Shown: piece after piece, positions 10,521 to 20,322 of the stretch
Position numbering within the stretch: the first letter of the stretch is position 1
Layout: each line of letters opens with the position of its first letter
Source: Endocalyx cinctus
Lineage: Eukaryota; Ascomycota; Sordariomycetes; Amphisphaeriales; Apiosporaceae
DNA: 64,000 nucleotides
NCBI GenBank assembly: GCA_001600455.1
Contig: BCKC01000003.1
Span: 3,386,315-3,450,314, forward strand
Direction: 5' to 3'
Notes under the pieces: generated by a model
Seen by the model: the letters and a program-made list of their open reading frames with translations, nothing else
Told to the model about the DNA's origin: nothing
Database searches by the model: none
Position numbers and translations under genes: made by a program

Positions 10521-11945
10521 TTAAGACCACCTCCTCACGTGTCTGATTCGCCCTGGTGGCACCATCGGGCTATTCGGGATATTCATGTTCAAGGGATGGT
10601 TTATCTTCAAAGGCACTTCAGGAACCCTGTAGACGTCATCGATCTCGACGCCCGAGCTAGCACGAAACACCAAAGCAGATGAGGACCCGCCAAAGTGGAA
10701 CATACCGAGCTCCTCGCCACGTTTGACGTGCTGTCCCTCGTACACCGTGGCCTGGCACGTAGAGATCTCCGTCATGCCAATGGAGACGACGCACATGAGG
10801 CCGATTTGGACGTCGTCAGCCTGGATGAAGATCAACTGCCGTGCGGCGGTGTTGGCGAAAAAACGAAGGGACCGCAAGTACGGTGGCGCCTCGGTATCGT
10901 CGGTGGATTTCCCGATGGTACTGGGCGCTTGGGCGAAGTACGTGCCGGGAATATCAACGATCTGTCTGATGGTGCCGTTGACCGGAGCGTGCCAGCGGTG
11001 ATAACCTGTAGTGTTCAAAAAGCCCTGCAAAACCGTGCCGCCGACGAAGTCTTCGACGTTGTGGCCGGCAAGGAGGTGCTGAAGGGAGTAAGCCTCGTCC
11101 TTGATGAAGAGCTCGTCGTACTTTTGGACGTTCTCCTGGTAGGCGTATGACGTGGACTCCGTTGCGGAGCTAACGATGGCGTTGTTTGCCAGGTCACCCG
11201 TCGGACGGTCCGTCTCTGGGTCACGGAAGCGGCGGTTGAAGAAGTCCTCGTAGGAAGTGTAACCGTAGTACTCGACGGAGGGGTCGCAGATGAAGACGTC
11301 CTCGAAGGCGCGGCCGGGGAATTGCGCCATCATCATGTTCTTAGCTTCAGTGCTGAACCAGCCGTTGGCGCTGTCGTCAAGTACGTCACGAGAGTCCTTG
11401 GAGGTGAGGAAGAGTGACCAGGCCACGAACATCTCCTTAAAGTGCCTGTTCAGGTTTTCCTTAGTGAAGGCGGAGAAGCCACCTTGGGTGTCCATGATAC
11501 GTGCCATGATCATGTACATGGGCGGGCCCAAGTCTCCGAAGGCAGGCGCCTCACGGAAAATTTCGTTGATCTGGTCGATGAGATCCTCATAGGAACTGGG
11601 GGGATCTGTGTCTTCCTGGAACTGAAAAGAAGATGATGTGTCAACTAGCAATCTTAGGAAGGAAACCGTGCATTAATGACATACAGCGACCTCAAACATG
11701 CGAATGAACTCTCCATAGACCGTCGGTTCGCTCTCGATGAAGTTCTTGAACTCTTGCACGGGTTGCAGGAGAGCAGCATCTCCACGGCGGATTAACTTCC
11801 GTTGCTTCTCGACCTTCTTGGAAAGCTTGTTCATGTAATCATGGAAGGCTTTCTGGCTCTTGGGAAGCCACCCAGAATTTTGGAAGGACTCGCGGGAGGG
11901 TCGAAGTGTTTGAGACTTCTGTGCAGGCATGTTGTTGAACTGCAC
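10521..11945 (-). CDS. PsiD-like decarboxylase (phosphatidylserine decarboxylase superfamily)
   Basis: Two exons, 11945-11685 and 11621-10521, joined in phase 0 across a 63-base intron (GTATGT...TTTCAG), giving 453 residues. The N-terminal half matches the PSDC-type domain found in PsiD-like enzymes: Gly-Trp-Leu-Pro-Lys-Ser near the start, Glu-Phe-Lys-Asn-Phe-Ile-Glu, Gly-Pro-Pro-Met-Tyr-Met-Ile-Met-Ala-Arg and Ser-Lys-Asp-Ser. The C-terminal half is the decarboxylase core with the self-cleavage site Gly-Ser-Ser at about 399-401, which in this superfamily is cut to make the pyruvoyl prosthetic group. Members with this layout include the L-tryptophan decarboxylase of psilocybin biosynthesis and many uncharacterised fungal enzymes; classical mitochondrial PSD has different N-terminal parts. 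Substrate could be an aromatic amino acid or phosphatidylserine. There is no obvious signal or membrane helix, which favours a soluble substrate. It lies upstream of and divergent from a broken GST gene. Confidence 0.83.
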
Positions 11946-12600
11946 TGCTAAGACAAAGGGTACGAATGTATGTATTAAGAACTTGGAGGGACTACGCGTT
12001 GCTGACTGACTTTGAGCTGGTTTGTAAAGTTAAAGGCTTGTGGTGCTGGAAGATTTGGGGCAACCGAGGCTGTCTTTATAGGATCCTTGAGGAATTACAA
12101 CCCGTGACCCAACTTTACTATTGCTTAAAGGTTACGATTCTGAGGTTGCAATGACGTATAGTTGACGTGTTATCCCCCGAGACATTGCATGAGGGCCTTA
12201 TCTCAGGTAACATTAGACCCAAGTGTGAGGGCGTCGCCATCAACCCAGTTGTGCAACACAATATACATTAGACGATGGGACCTACTTATGTAAGTCGCCG
12301 GCGATCAGACTTGCTTGTTTGACTAGAGAAAGTTGTGATTCTTATACCTGTAACATTGCTAGGGATAGCAATCTAGGGATAACGTCCGTCACTGGCCTAC
12401 CGGACACCCCCACCTACCGTCCGGCTGTGATGGCACATACGATATATCAAGGCAAATGCTCGAAGTAATCAATATATTTATCGAAGATCCTAAAGTTGAA
12501 GAAGAAAGGAAAGTATTAAGTTACTAAGGTATTCTAAAAAGGTACAAATACCATTGTGTGGCAGGTGCCGCCAACCTTCAGCTGGCCCCATCTGGAGTAC
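11946..12600. promoter_or_regulatory. Upstream region of the decarboxylase and GST loci
   Basis: About 650 bases between divergent loci. No gene seen. It should contain the decarboxylase promoter; no site identified. Confidence 0.45.
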
Positions 12601-12638
12601 AGTCCCATTCAAAGTATGTATACCACCATGCACTGTGC

Positions 12639-13278
12639 CATGTCGTGACACCTAGCTTAAAGCTCTTCTACTCCCCGCAAGCGTGTTCTTTTGTACCACA
12701 CGTTGCGCTTCGCGAAGAGGGCCTCGACGCCGAGCTCGTACTTGCCCAGGTCGGCAACATGTCTGAAGAATTCAAAAAAAATAAATCCAAAGGCCAGGGT
12801 CCCCGTTCTGATCATGGGCGACGAGGTCATCACCGAGATTACTGCCGTGTTGACGGCGATATCGTCCCTTGCGCCCGAGGCGCAACTCTTCGGCCGCACG
12901 GAGCTAGATAAAATCCGGGTATACGAGTGGTTGAACTATCTGAGCGGCACATTGCATGGTCAGGGTTATGGATCCGCGTGGCGTCCCGAGAGGTTCGTTA
13001 AAGACGAGTCTCTTTACTCGGCCGTTCAGGAAAAAGGTTTGGAAACCATTAAAACGTGTTACTCTCTAATCGATTCCGCGTTAGCGAAGAAGAATGGCCA
13101 GTTCGCTGTCGGAGAATCCTTCACTGTTGTTGACCCTTTTCTTGTTCTTTTTTACCGTTGGGCAGCACGGCTATCGATCAACATGGAGGAAGATTACAAG
13201 AAGTATTCAGCCTATGTAAAAAAGTTGCTGAGTAGGACATCTATCAAAGAAGCGCGTGAGATACACGACAAATTGTAA
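12639..13278 (+). pseudogene. Glutathione S-transferase gene with frameshift in an A8 run
   Basis: The N-terminal thioredoxin-like part is in one frame (LKLFYSPQACSFVPHVALRE, with the usual Ser after Tyr in the beta1-alpha1 turn), ending MSEEFKK. The rest is in another frame: NPKARVPVLIMGDEVITE, then a helical C-terminal GST domain to TAA at 13278. The switch falls exactly at eight consecutive A (12774-12781); seven A would join both halves as ...EEFKKINPKARVPVL, the classic GST cis-proline segment. So one extra A breaks the gene, or it is a homopolymer reading error. No ATG lies in frame with the first part; the start may be on a short upstream exon that I cannot place. Such enzymes conjugate glutathione to electrophiles in the cytosol. 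If the A8 is an error, this is an ordinary GST of about 210 residues. Confidence 0.7.
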
Positions 13279-13678
13279 ATAGAAAGGTCAAGATGATGTT
13301 GTATATAACTTAGACGGGGTTCGCTGGATTAAAGGACGTCGAAGATAGCAATGATAAAGGCTGGATGACAGAAGTCGAAGGTAAAAGCACCAGAACTTCT
13401 GCCGAACAAGCTCGGGAAAAATAAAAAATAAAATTCATGAGGGGCGAGATAAGTATGAATTCTAGGATAGAGTATAGTTTATACGTACTAAATTGAAGCT
13501 GGATCATGTAACACGTAACACCACTATAAAACGGTAAGAGAGGGTTTTTTAATGTCCATATTTATGATTATCATTATTATTACTATCAATATACATCTAA
13601 TAAGTAGTCTATGTTAAAGCAAGATCATAATCCGTCGTCTCAATTTTTTTAAAACCTAGCAACCCCTTCTCCGTCCAA
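13279..13678. other. Intergenic, convergent 3' ends
   Basis: AT-rich stretch between the GST locus and the secreted protein gene, both pointing in. Only terminator or polyadenylation signals are expected; nothing else seen. Confidence 0.55.
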
Positions 13679-14311
13679 TCAGCTGCTCTGAACAGGGAAG
13701 CCCTGGATGGTGACGGGCGTGCAGGTACTGTTGCTGCCGTGGTACACGAGGGCCTTGACGCTCGGGTTATCGACCCAGTCGCAGATGGAGAAGGCCTTGG
13801 TGAGGTCGGAATCGGCCTGACCGACGAGGTAGTCGACGTTGCCGGCCTCGAAGTCGCCGCCGGTGTACTTTCCGTAGAAGGCGAGGCCGCCGAAGTTGGG
13901 GTGGTCGACGCCGCGGTGGAAGGAGAAGAGGGCGTTGGCGACGGGCGAGTCGTTGCTCCACTGGACGTTGGGCGGCGGGTTGGGCTGGCCGCAGCCGGTG
14001 GGGGAGGTGCAGACGAGCGGCTTCCACGCGTACAGCTGCGTCCCGTAGTGGTTCCCGATCATGGTGTAGTTGGCCGCCGGCGTGACCGCGTCCTCCTGCG
14101 CGACGGCCTGCAGGCCCAGCTTGCCGGCGAAGACGTCGATCCAGAACGGCTGCAGGACATAGCTGCCGTTTTCCGCGTAGGCGGCGAGGGTGAACGGTTG
14201 GGAAGGGTCTAGGCCGTATGGGGTGGCTGGGTCTTGATATTGGCGGACGTTGATAGGCGTAGCAGAAACTAAGCTAGCAGCCAAGAGTGTGTGTGCGATA
14301 GCGGACTTCAT
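13679..14311 (-). CDS. Small secreted protein of unknown function
   Basis: Single exon; I take ATG 14311, which gives 210 residues with a clear signal peptide (MKSAIAHTLLAASLVSA), rather than ATG 14332, which would add seven residues before it. The mature protein begins near Thr-Pro-Ile-Asn-Val-Arg and is rich in Gly, Pro and aromatic residues. It has Phe-Thr-Leu-Ala-Ala-Tyr-Ala-Glu-Asn-Gly-Ser-Tyr-Val-Leu-Gln near the N-terminus, a pattern seen in fungal IgE-binding/cell-wall-type secreted proteins, and four cysteines in two close pairs. Asn-Gly-Ser, Asn-Tyr-Thr, Asn-Asp-Ser and Asn-Ser-Thr sites could be glycosylated. No transmembrane helix or GPI signal is seen. Coding sequence is GC-rich compared with its flanks. 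Likely an extracellular or wall protein; the role is unknown. Confidence 0.75.
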   Translation of the reverse strand: MKSAIAHTLLAASLVSATPINVRQYQDPATPYGLDPSQPFTLAAYAENGSYVLQPFWIDVFAGKLGLQAVAQEDAVTPAANYTMIGNHYGTQLYAWKPLVCTSPTGCGQPNPPPNVQWSNDSPVANALFSFHRGVDHPNFGGLAFYGKYTGGDFEAGNVDYLVGQADSDLTKAFSICDWVDNPSVKALVYHGSNSTCTPVTIQGFPVQSS

Positions 14312-17105
14312 GATTGATTGATGGAGTGACAAAAAAACGAAGGGAATTTGAATGTAACACTTGAGAGATTGTGTGATGTTGATGGAGATTGCGGAAATAA
14401 GAGAAAATGTTTAATGTTTATTTGCTTTGATGGTGATTTAAAAGATCGATCGTGGTTGATCATCTGGCATTCAACCCGATATTTATACTTGCATATCGAG
14501 AAAGCGGAACGAACGGTATGTATGACGTGATGCCTATTTTAGAACTGAATGCCAACAGAAAGACTTAGCTAGGCACTTAGCATCACGTTAAATCGGGCAA
14601 TTCCGAAGACTGATCTTTCAATCGTTCCGCAATTTCTGCCACTTGAGCAAATTCGGCGAATTTGGTCATGTAAGATACGTCGTATACGGAGCGCCGCGCT
14701 GAAAAAATGATGCCGGTATTGGCGGTCAAGGAAATATCTGTCACAGACTTTTTTTTTTTTTTTTTTTTCCTCTCTCCCCTCGTAACCCACCTTGTCACTG
14801 TGGTGATTGTTGTCAGCCCCAATTAATCCTTTCCGAATATTATTCCTGGTTCTAGGTTCTTTTTTTTCTGCTCGTCGCCTGACCTACCCAGCCGGCTACC
14901 TATACATTTCTCCAATTGAATACGAATATTTATGTAAGAATTAAGTTTTCTCGAACATGTATAGTCCTAGAAACTAGAAGTTCTTCACCCGCCGGCTTTC
15001 GATAGCGCAACGGATGATTTTCTCCGCACTGCCGGACCGCCACGTGATTTGACGCATCTCTTAAGAATAGCTATTATTAGGCATCAAAGCTGAAATTTAT
15101 ATAATAAATACGATGAGTTAACGTAGTGATATTCGAGGGTCCTACATTAGTTCCGATTAAATATGGCTGAGCACGATCAAGTCAATTGGTTCCAGGATTT
15201 AACCTAGCAGTTTAGTATAGGAGATTATCCATCCCGCAAATCTGATATACCTAGCAGCCTAGGTATCGTTTACCGAGAATGCTTACGCTTATCCAGGCTG
15301 CAAGGTTGAAATCATATTCAATCATAATAAGACCGAGGGGGTTTCTATAGAACTAACCTTCAATTTCCATCTATTACTAAACAAAGAAAGAGTCAGTCTA
15401 CTTAACCTAGTGTATACAAGTAGAGATGGATGGATAAACCTTATAATATCAAATCATGATCATCATATATCAGTAGGTAATGTGGGATACGTAGAAAGTT
15501 TTATCTCAGAAGAGCAAATCGATTTTATACCACTCTCGAGTTTCTTGATGATAAGAGATACTAGACGCTGACATGACCAGCAGTGCCACTTCTTCCGTCA
15601 TCACGTCCACACCTTATTCTTGAAATGACGAGGTCTAGATTACGGAGCGACTTTGTTACCTGCACTCGCCGTGTGCTAGTGTATAACGGATGTCACGTTG
15701 CCACGTCTTGTTGTCGTATTCTGGAAACGTGACAATGTATTAACGACTGTAGATTGTTTGACCGTTTGACGCGCAAGACTGATAGCTACCCTTCGAGATG
15801 AATGGAAGACACGTTGGAGCTGTGGCGTCGCCGTAGAAGATCTTGGTAGTACAGCGCTAATGAATTTCACCGATAACTGCCGCAAGCGAATACGGCAATT
15901 GACAAGCCAACAAAAAGAAAGAAAAGAAAAATAAATATTTACGAATATTTCCAGGGTAACAATTAATAATGAGTTGGCAATACTGATATATTCCAATAAT
16001 TATGCTTGCTTTGCTTTGCTTGAAACCAGGTATGATGTTTATCTAATTCCTATTCCCGTTCCCTTTCCTATTCACATCATGCAAAAGTCCTTTTACTCCC
16101 AAAATTGAAGCGGTCCGCAATAAATTAGACCGATATCTTTGGCCTAATTAACCCCTCACGACTAAAGTTTAGATATATCCATAACGCCGTTATAATCTTG
16201 GTTGACTTTAAAGTAAAGACCACAGACAACAGCCATAGCAATATATACATTAATCCTCGTACTCAGTATCTTTTTAGTAGCGAATAGTCGGCCACTTTGG
16301 ATTTATATATATATGTTTACCTAAAACTTCGGTCGACCGTAGTGATGTAGATTTCCCCCTCTAATCCCCATGTTCCAATTGTGGAGACCCGGTATCCACA
16401 CGTCGCCGTTCCCGGCCTTCGACGGATTTACCTAACTAAACTAATTTCATCATGTTTCTGCTGCTGCACTTACGTATGCACTGTAAGCCGTCTATGTCGT
16501 ACATATACTAGTAGCATCGTCGCGGTAATAGATGATGATGATGATGATGATAATAATAATGTTCAATGACTCGTTATCTATGTAACAATTTGGATAAGTA
16601 TGGATTTCACAAAATTTGAGCAAGCTGTGTAAACGGTGATTAATGTCTTTCAATAATACAATTAACTGGATCGATTAAAACATGAAAGGAATATTCAGCT
16701 AAGAGATGATCTCAAATGTAAAGGCTCGGCGCTCCCTTGACTTGACCAACCAGGTTGCCGTCTAGCTTTCAACCCCGCGAGGACCTCTCCGCAAAAGAAT
16801 TACTCATAATCCACAATACAGTCCGCTGACTACCCCGCGGGTTTCCACTCACTCTCCTGCTAGTCAGCCCCGTCAGTCGTGATACAACCTGGAATAATGA
16901 GAGGGGCAGAAGAACCATCGAGATACCCTATTTTTATTATTATTCATCGACCGGGAAACATTCCGCCGCAGTTATTAAAGTAAAAACTTCGGCGGGGTCT
17001 GGTATTTAACCTAACCTATGTGAAACCCATGAATACTTTTTATAATAATTTTTTTCTCTGATATTCAATATTCCTTTTTCTCCATCTTTTCTCGTCAACC
17101 GTAAC
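14312..17105. other. Long intergenic region with simple repeats and a presequence-like relic
   Basis: About 2.8 kb without a convincing gene. It contains a long T tract (about 14749-14768) followed by CT-rich DNA, a GAT/AAT trinucleotide tract (16531-16560), and a minus-strand frame near 15680-15870 that looks like a mitochondrial presequence (VFHSSRRVAISLARQ) but leads to no protein. The rest is AT-rich and featureless. Confidence 0.5.
16531..16560. repeat. (GAT)n(AAT)n trinucleotide repeat
   Basis: Seven GAT units followed by AAT units in non-coding DNA. Confidence 0.9.
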
Positions 17106-18036
17106 ATGTACCAATTCGCGACGTATCCGAGCCTGCGGGGCAAGACGGTGTTAATAACGGGAGGGGCCGAAGGGATCGGGGGCGCCGCCGTCGAGCTCTT
17201 CTACCGACAGGGCAGCGTCGTCTACTTCCTGGACAACTCCGAACCCTCGGCGGCGAAGTTGCTGAAGAAACTGGAGATGTTGGACGATATACCGACGACG
17301 ACGACGACACCGCCGACGTTTATGCACTGCGACGTGACGGACCTCGACCGCCTGAAGGAGTGCGCCGAGAAGATCCTCTCGGACCGCGGCGCCGTCGACG
17401 TCCTCGTCAACAACGCCGCCCTGGCCGCCGCCTCCGCCCGCGTCCCCAGCCTCGGCGTCACCCCGGAGAGCTTCCAGTTCGACGTCAACGTTAACCTGAG
17501 GCATCAGTTCTTCCTCACGCAGGCGCTCATCCCGGCCATGCGCGTCAAGGGATCCGGTAGTATTATCAATATGGGCTCTATTACCTGGAAGATCCCCTCG
17601 GTCGGCGCCCCTATTTATGCGATGTGCGTAAAATACGCTTTTTTTTTTTTTTAACATCATTCTGAATATCATTCGTTTCTGTTCCCATTTTCTTTTTTTC
17701 TTCAAGGAAAAAAAAAGTTTTGAGTAACTGGCTGACCTTTTATTCTTTAGGTGCAAGGCAGCTATTACGGGTATGACCAAGACGCACAGCAAGGAGTTTG
17801 GCAAGGACGGGATCCGGGTCAACTGCGTCATGCCGGGGAGCGTAGCGACGCAGAAGCAGCTCGACGAGGTGCTCACGGACGAGTACAGGGCCGAGGTGTG
17901 GGCGGCGCAGAGTCTCAAGAGGGATATCATGCCTGACGAGGTTGCGAGGTTAATCCTGTTTTTGGCTGCCGATGATTCAAGCGCGATCACGGGTAGCAAT
18001 TACGTTATCGATGCAGGTTGGGTTAGTGATGTGTGA
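17106..18036 (+). CDS. Short-chain dehydrogenase/reductase (classical SDR)
   Basis: NAD(P)-dependent oxidoreductase of 267 residues. Exons 17106-17623 and 17751-18036; the intron (GTGCGT...CTTTAG) splits the Met codon inside the active-site motif. The Rossmann cofactor loop is TGGAEGIG at 18-25, the acidic residue after beta2 is Asp43 in the Leu-Asp-Asn turn (suggesting NAD), and Cys-Asp-Val-Thr follows at 75-78. NNAA is at 102-105, catalytic Ser158 follows Asn-Met-Gly, and Tyr171-x3-Lys175 is restored by splicing. The C-terminus Ile-Thr-Gly-Ser-Asn-Tyr-Val-Ile-Asp-Ala-Gly-Trp is standard for FabG-like and sugar or polyol dehydrogenases. No targeting signal, so probably cytosolic. The intron holds 14 T directly after the donor. 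The specific substrate cannot be read from the sequence, and there is no clear partner nearby. Confidence 0.88.
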
Positions 18037-18916
18037 GCTATGTGGTAGATATGTGTGGGAGACTTGGAGGAATACGATATATAAAGCAATACTTTATCTG
18101 CTCACGCAGCGTCATGGCAGGGACGGAACTCCACCCATCGCCTTGCTTGGTACAACAAAATAAAACTCTACGGGGTTTATCGGAATTATAGATATAAGAC
18201 TTTTAGCGGCTACTGCATATTAATTCAAGAGGATTGATGAGTCAAGCAAGATCTCGTGAGTTTGAGTATCTTCTTTCTTATTTCTATATCTAGTATAGAC
18301 GGGTTAGAATGGAGTGCAACGTGCTAAGGGCTGGATGTTGGCCTTGAGCTTGAACGAATATGTCATAGATTCCTTTTAAAGGGGAATATTTCATGGTGTG
18401 GACTGAACATGAAACAAACCTCTCAACAAATATTTTGGCGGATATCAAACACTCATCAGTCGTTGATGATCATTATTCGCCCTCTAGGGACTTGGACAGA
18501 GAGACATTTTGTGTTAGCATGCTGAACCAGGTAGTGTTAGAACCACAGGATATGTACTGTGGAAAGATCATTTGTAGTACCTAGGATAACACTCACCAGT
18601 AAATATTTGAGTTATAGACTTAGTAGTTATCCTCACTAACTTCGAACCAAAATATTTCAGAAGACGCTCATAAATCCCAATACAAGGGGTGGACCTGAAA
18701 ACATTCGTACTTTCCTGTCTCGTTCCTTCATTCCTTTCTGTACACGCTAATAGTTGATTTTTTATTTTCACCTACAATGCTAATATATTCCTATTTTTAA
18801 ATTCCATGACCAGACCCCAAACGCCCGTAATGCTTTAGAGAGATATCTCCGTGTGAGAACTTGGTATCGCACAATAGTAAAGTCCAGTATCTGTTACAAT
18901 CGACTGGCTGTATTAT
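18037..18916. other. Intergenic, convergent 3' ends
   Basis: About 880 bases between the SDR gene and the Tma17-like gene. Open frames are short and have no family. No RNA gene recognised. Confidence 0.5.
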
Positions 18917-19495
18917 CTATAGATGCATCCCACCCCCTTCGTCATCGTCGTCGTTCTCAGGCGGCATACGATCCTGCAGTTGTCTGAGTAATTCTTCGTC
19001 GCTCATTCCCCGAATCGTGCCGGTCTGGAAAGTCCCGTCTCTCCAAGCTTCGTGCGATTGCTCATTATTATTATTATTGTTGGGTTGGTGACCGTTCACT
19101 CCGTTCGATAAGGTAGCGGTGGCGTTTGTCGGCGCCGGCGTGTCTCCCTCCTTTTCTTCTTCTTCTTTCGCCTGGAACTCGCGCCAGCTCAGTCCCCTAC
19201 TCTCGATCTCGGCGCGGATAAGCTCGATCCGCTCTTGCATGCGGCCGATGACGACCTCGTTCTCGGCTATGGCGTCGATGCAGTCTTGATCGGGCTGTGT
19301 CGACGTGCCGCTACCTTGCTGGTCTAGGGTTGGCGCGCGCCCCTCCGCGTACGGCTTCAGTTCTTCGTTTGAATAATCAAGGTGAGCTATCGAATTGCGC
19401 AGCTCTAGGACTTTTAGGGCGAGACTGCTAGCGGGTAGGTCCTTGAGCGCTTCGGCGAATCGGGCCGGGTTTATGGGCTGCGTTTCTGACGACAT
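18917..19495 (-). CDS. Tma17/Adc17-like proteasome assembly chaperone
   Basis: Single exon of 192 residues. The N-terminal half is helical and probably coiled: Arg-Phe-Ala-Glu-Ala-Leu-Lys-Asp-Leu then Leu-Glu-Leu-Arg-Asn-Ser-Ile-Ala-His-Leu with Ser-Asn-Glu-Glu-Leu. A second helix, about residues 72-100, reads Ile-Ala-Glu-Asn-Glu-Val-Val-Ile-Gly-Arg-Met-Gln-Glu-Arg. This two-helix hairpin with an 'EN-E-VI' second helix resembles yeast Tma17 (Adc17), which helps pair Rpt3 and Rpt6 during assembly of the 19S base and associates with ribosomes. The C-terminal third is low-complexity (Glu-rich, Asn run, Asp run) and ends in an acidic tail. Cytosolic or nuclear. The assignment rests on recognition of the helix pattern, not on a full alignment; it is otherwise a conserved fungal protein of unknown role. 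Confidence 0.6.
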   Translation of the reverse strand: MSSETQPINPARFAEALKDLPASSLALKVLELRNSIAHLDYSNEELKPYAEGRAPTLDQQGSGTSTQPDQDCIDAIAENEVVIGRMQERIELIRAEIESRGLSWREFQAKEEEEKEGDTPAPTNATATLSNGVNGHQPNNNNNNEQSHEAWRDGTFQTGTIRGMSDEELLRQLQDRMPPENDDDDEGGGMHL

Positions 19496-20322
19496 GTTGA
19501 CTGATTTGAGGGAATAATACGCGAAGTGGATATTTAAAGATAATCGTTACTCGGAGTCCATGTCGAGTTAATGTGAAAATGTTCAATAGCATCAGGATAG
19601 AATATTGTAATCCGTAATGTCGGGGCTGGCGGGCTGGCGGGGCAGTAAATAGCGGGGCTTCTTTTCCTTTTTTTTTTTTCCCCTTTCAGCTGTTTATAGC
19701 GTATTCAGAGCTTGAGAGCTTGCCGGGCATCCCAGGCTTGGCTCTACGCTTATCATAACTTCTACTTATTTATCTTGTCCTAGAACACCCACCTTATCGG
19801 ACCTGTTACGATTCTTAACTCCATTTAAGGCTATTAATGGGTCATGTATTCTTTATCCTCATTCTTATTAGTCATATCTACTTAAATATATACTGTAGTA
19901 GATACCTACTTCTTAAGTAGGTAGATTGAGTTTATCCTTGACTATCACTACCACTACCACACACCCAAGCTTAAAACCATAAAGTTAAAGGAAATAAAAT
20001 ACACTTTATACCTTTAGGTAGGTACATATGTACAGTACATGGACAGGCAGACAGGATGAAGTTGATAGACACTTTTACGTCGTCTGGTCGTATCTTTGAG
20101 GGGAAGCTGTCCCCGCATCTTTTGACTATCCTATTACGTCCTGATGATATCTACATCCATGTAAGGGTAGCTCTCTACGACATCGGAGCGTATCATATCG
20201 TCATATCGCAATGGATATCCCCTGTCTCCACGGAGCTCTAGATTTCCATTTAAAGCCCTATCTGTAAACTTCGTAGCTGTTTCTTTTCCCCTTATGTAGA
20301 CTACTTCAATTAACAGGACACG
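19496..20322. promoter_or_regulatory. Shared upstream region of divergent Tma17-like and M20 peptidase genes
   Basis: About 830 bases between divergent starts. Holds a T10 tract near 19669, repeated GTAGGTA words near 19918-20030, and short frames without homology. No gene seen. Confidence 0.5.

Noticed and set aside
20056..20241. 61-codon frame upstream of the M20 peptidase
   Set aside because: Lies in the divergent promoter region, no homology, no coding bias.
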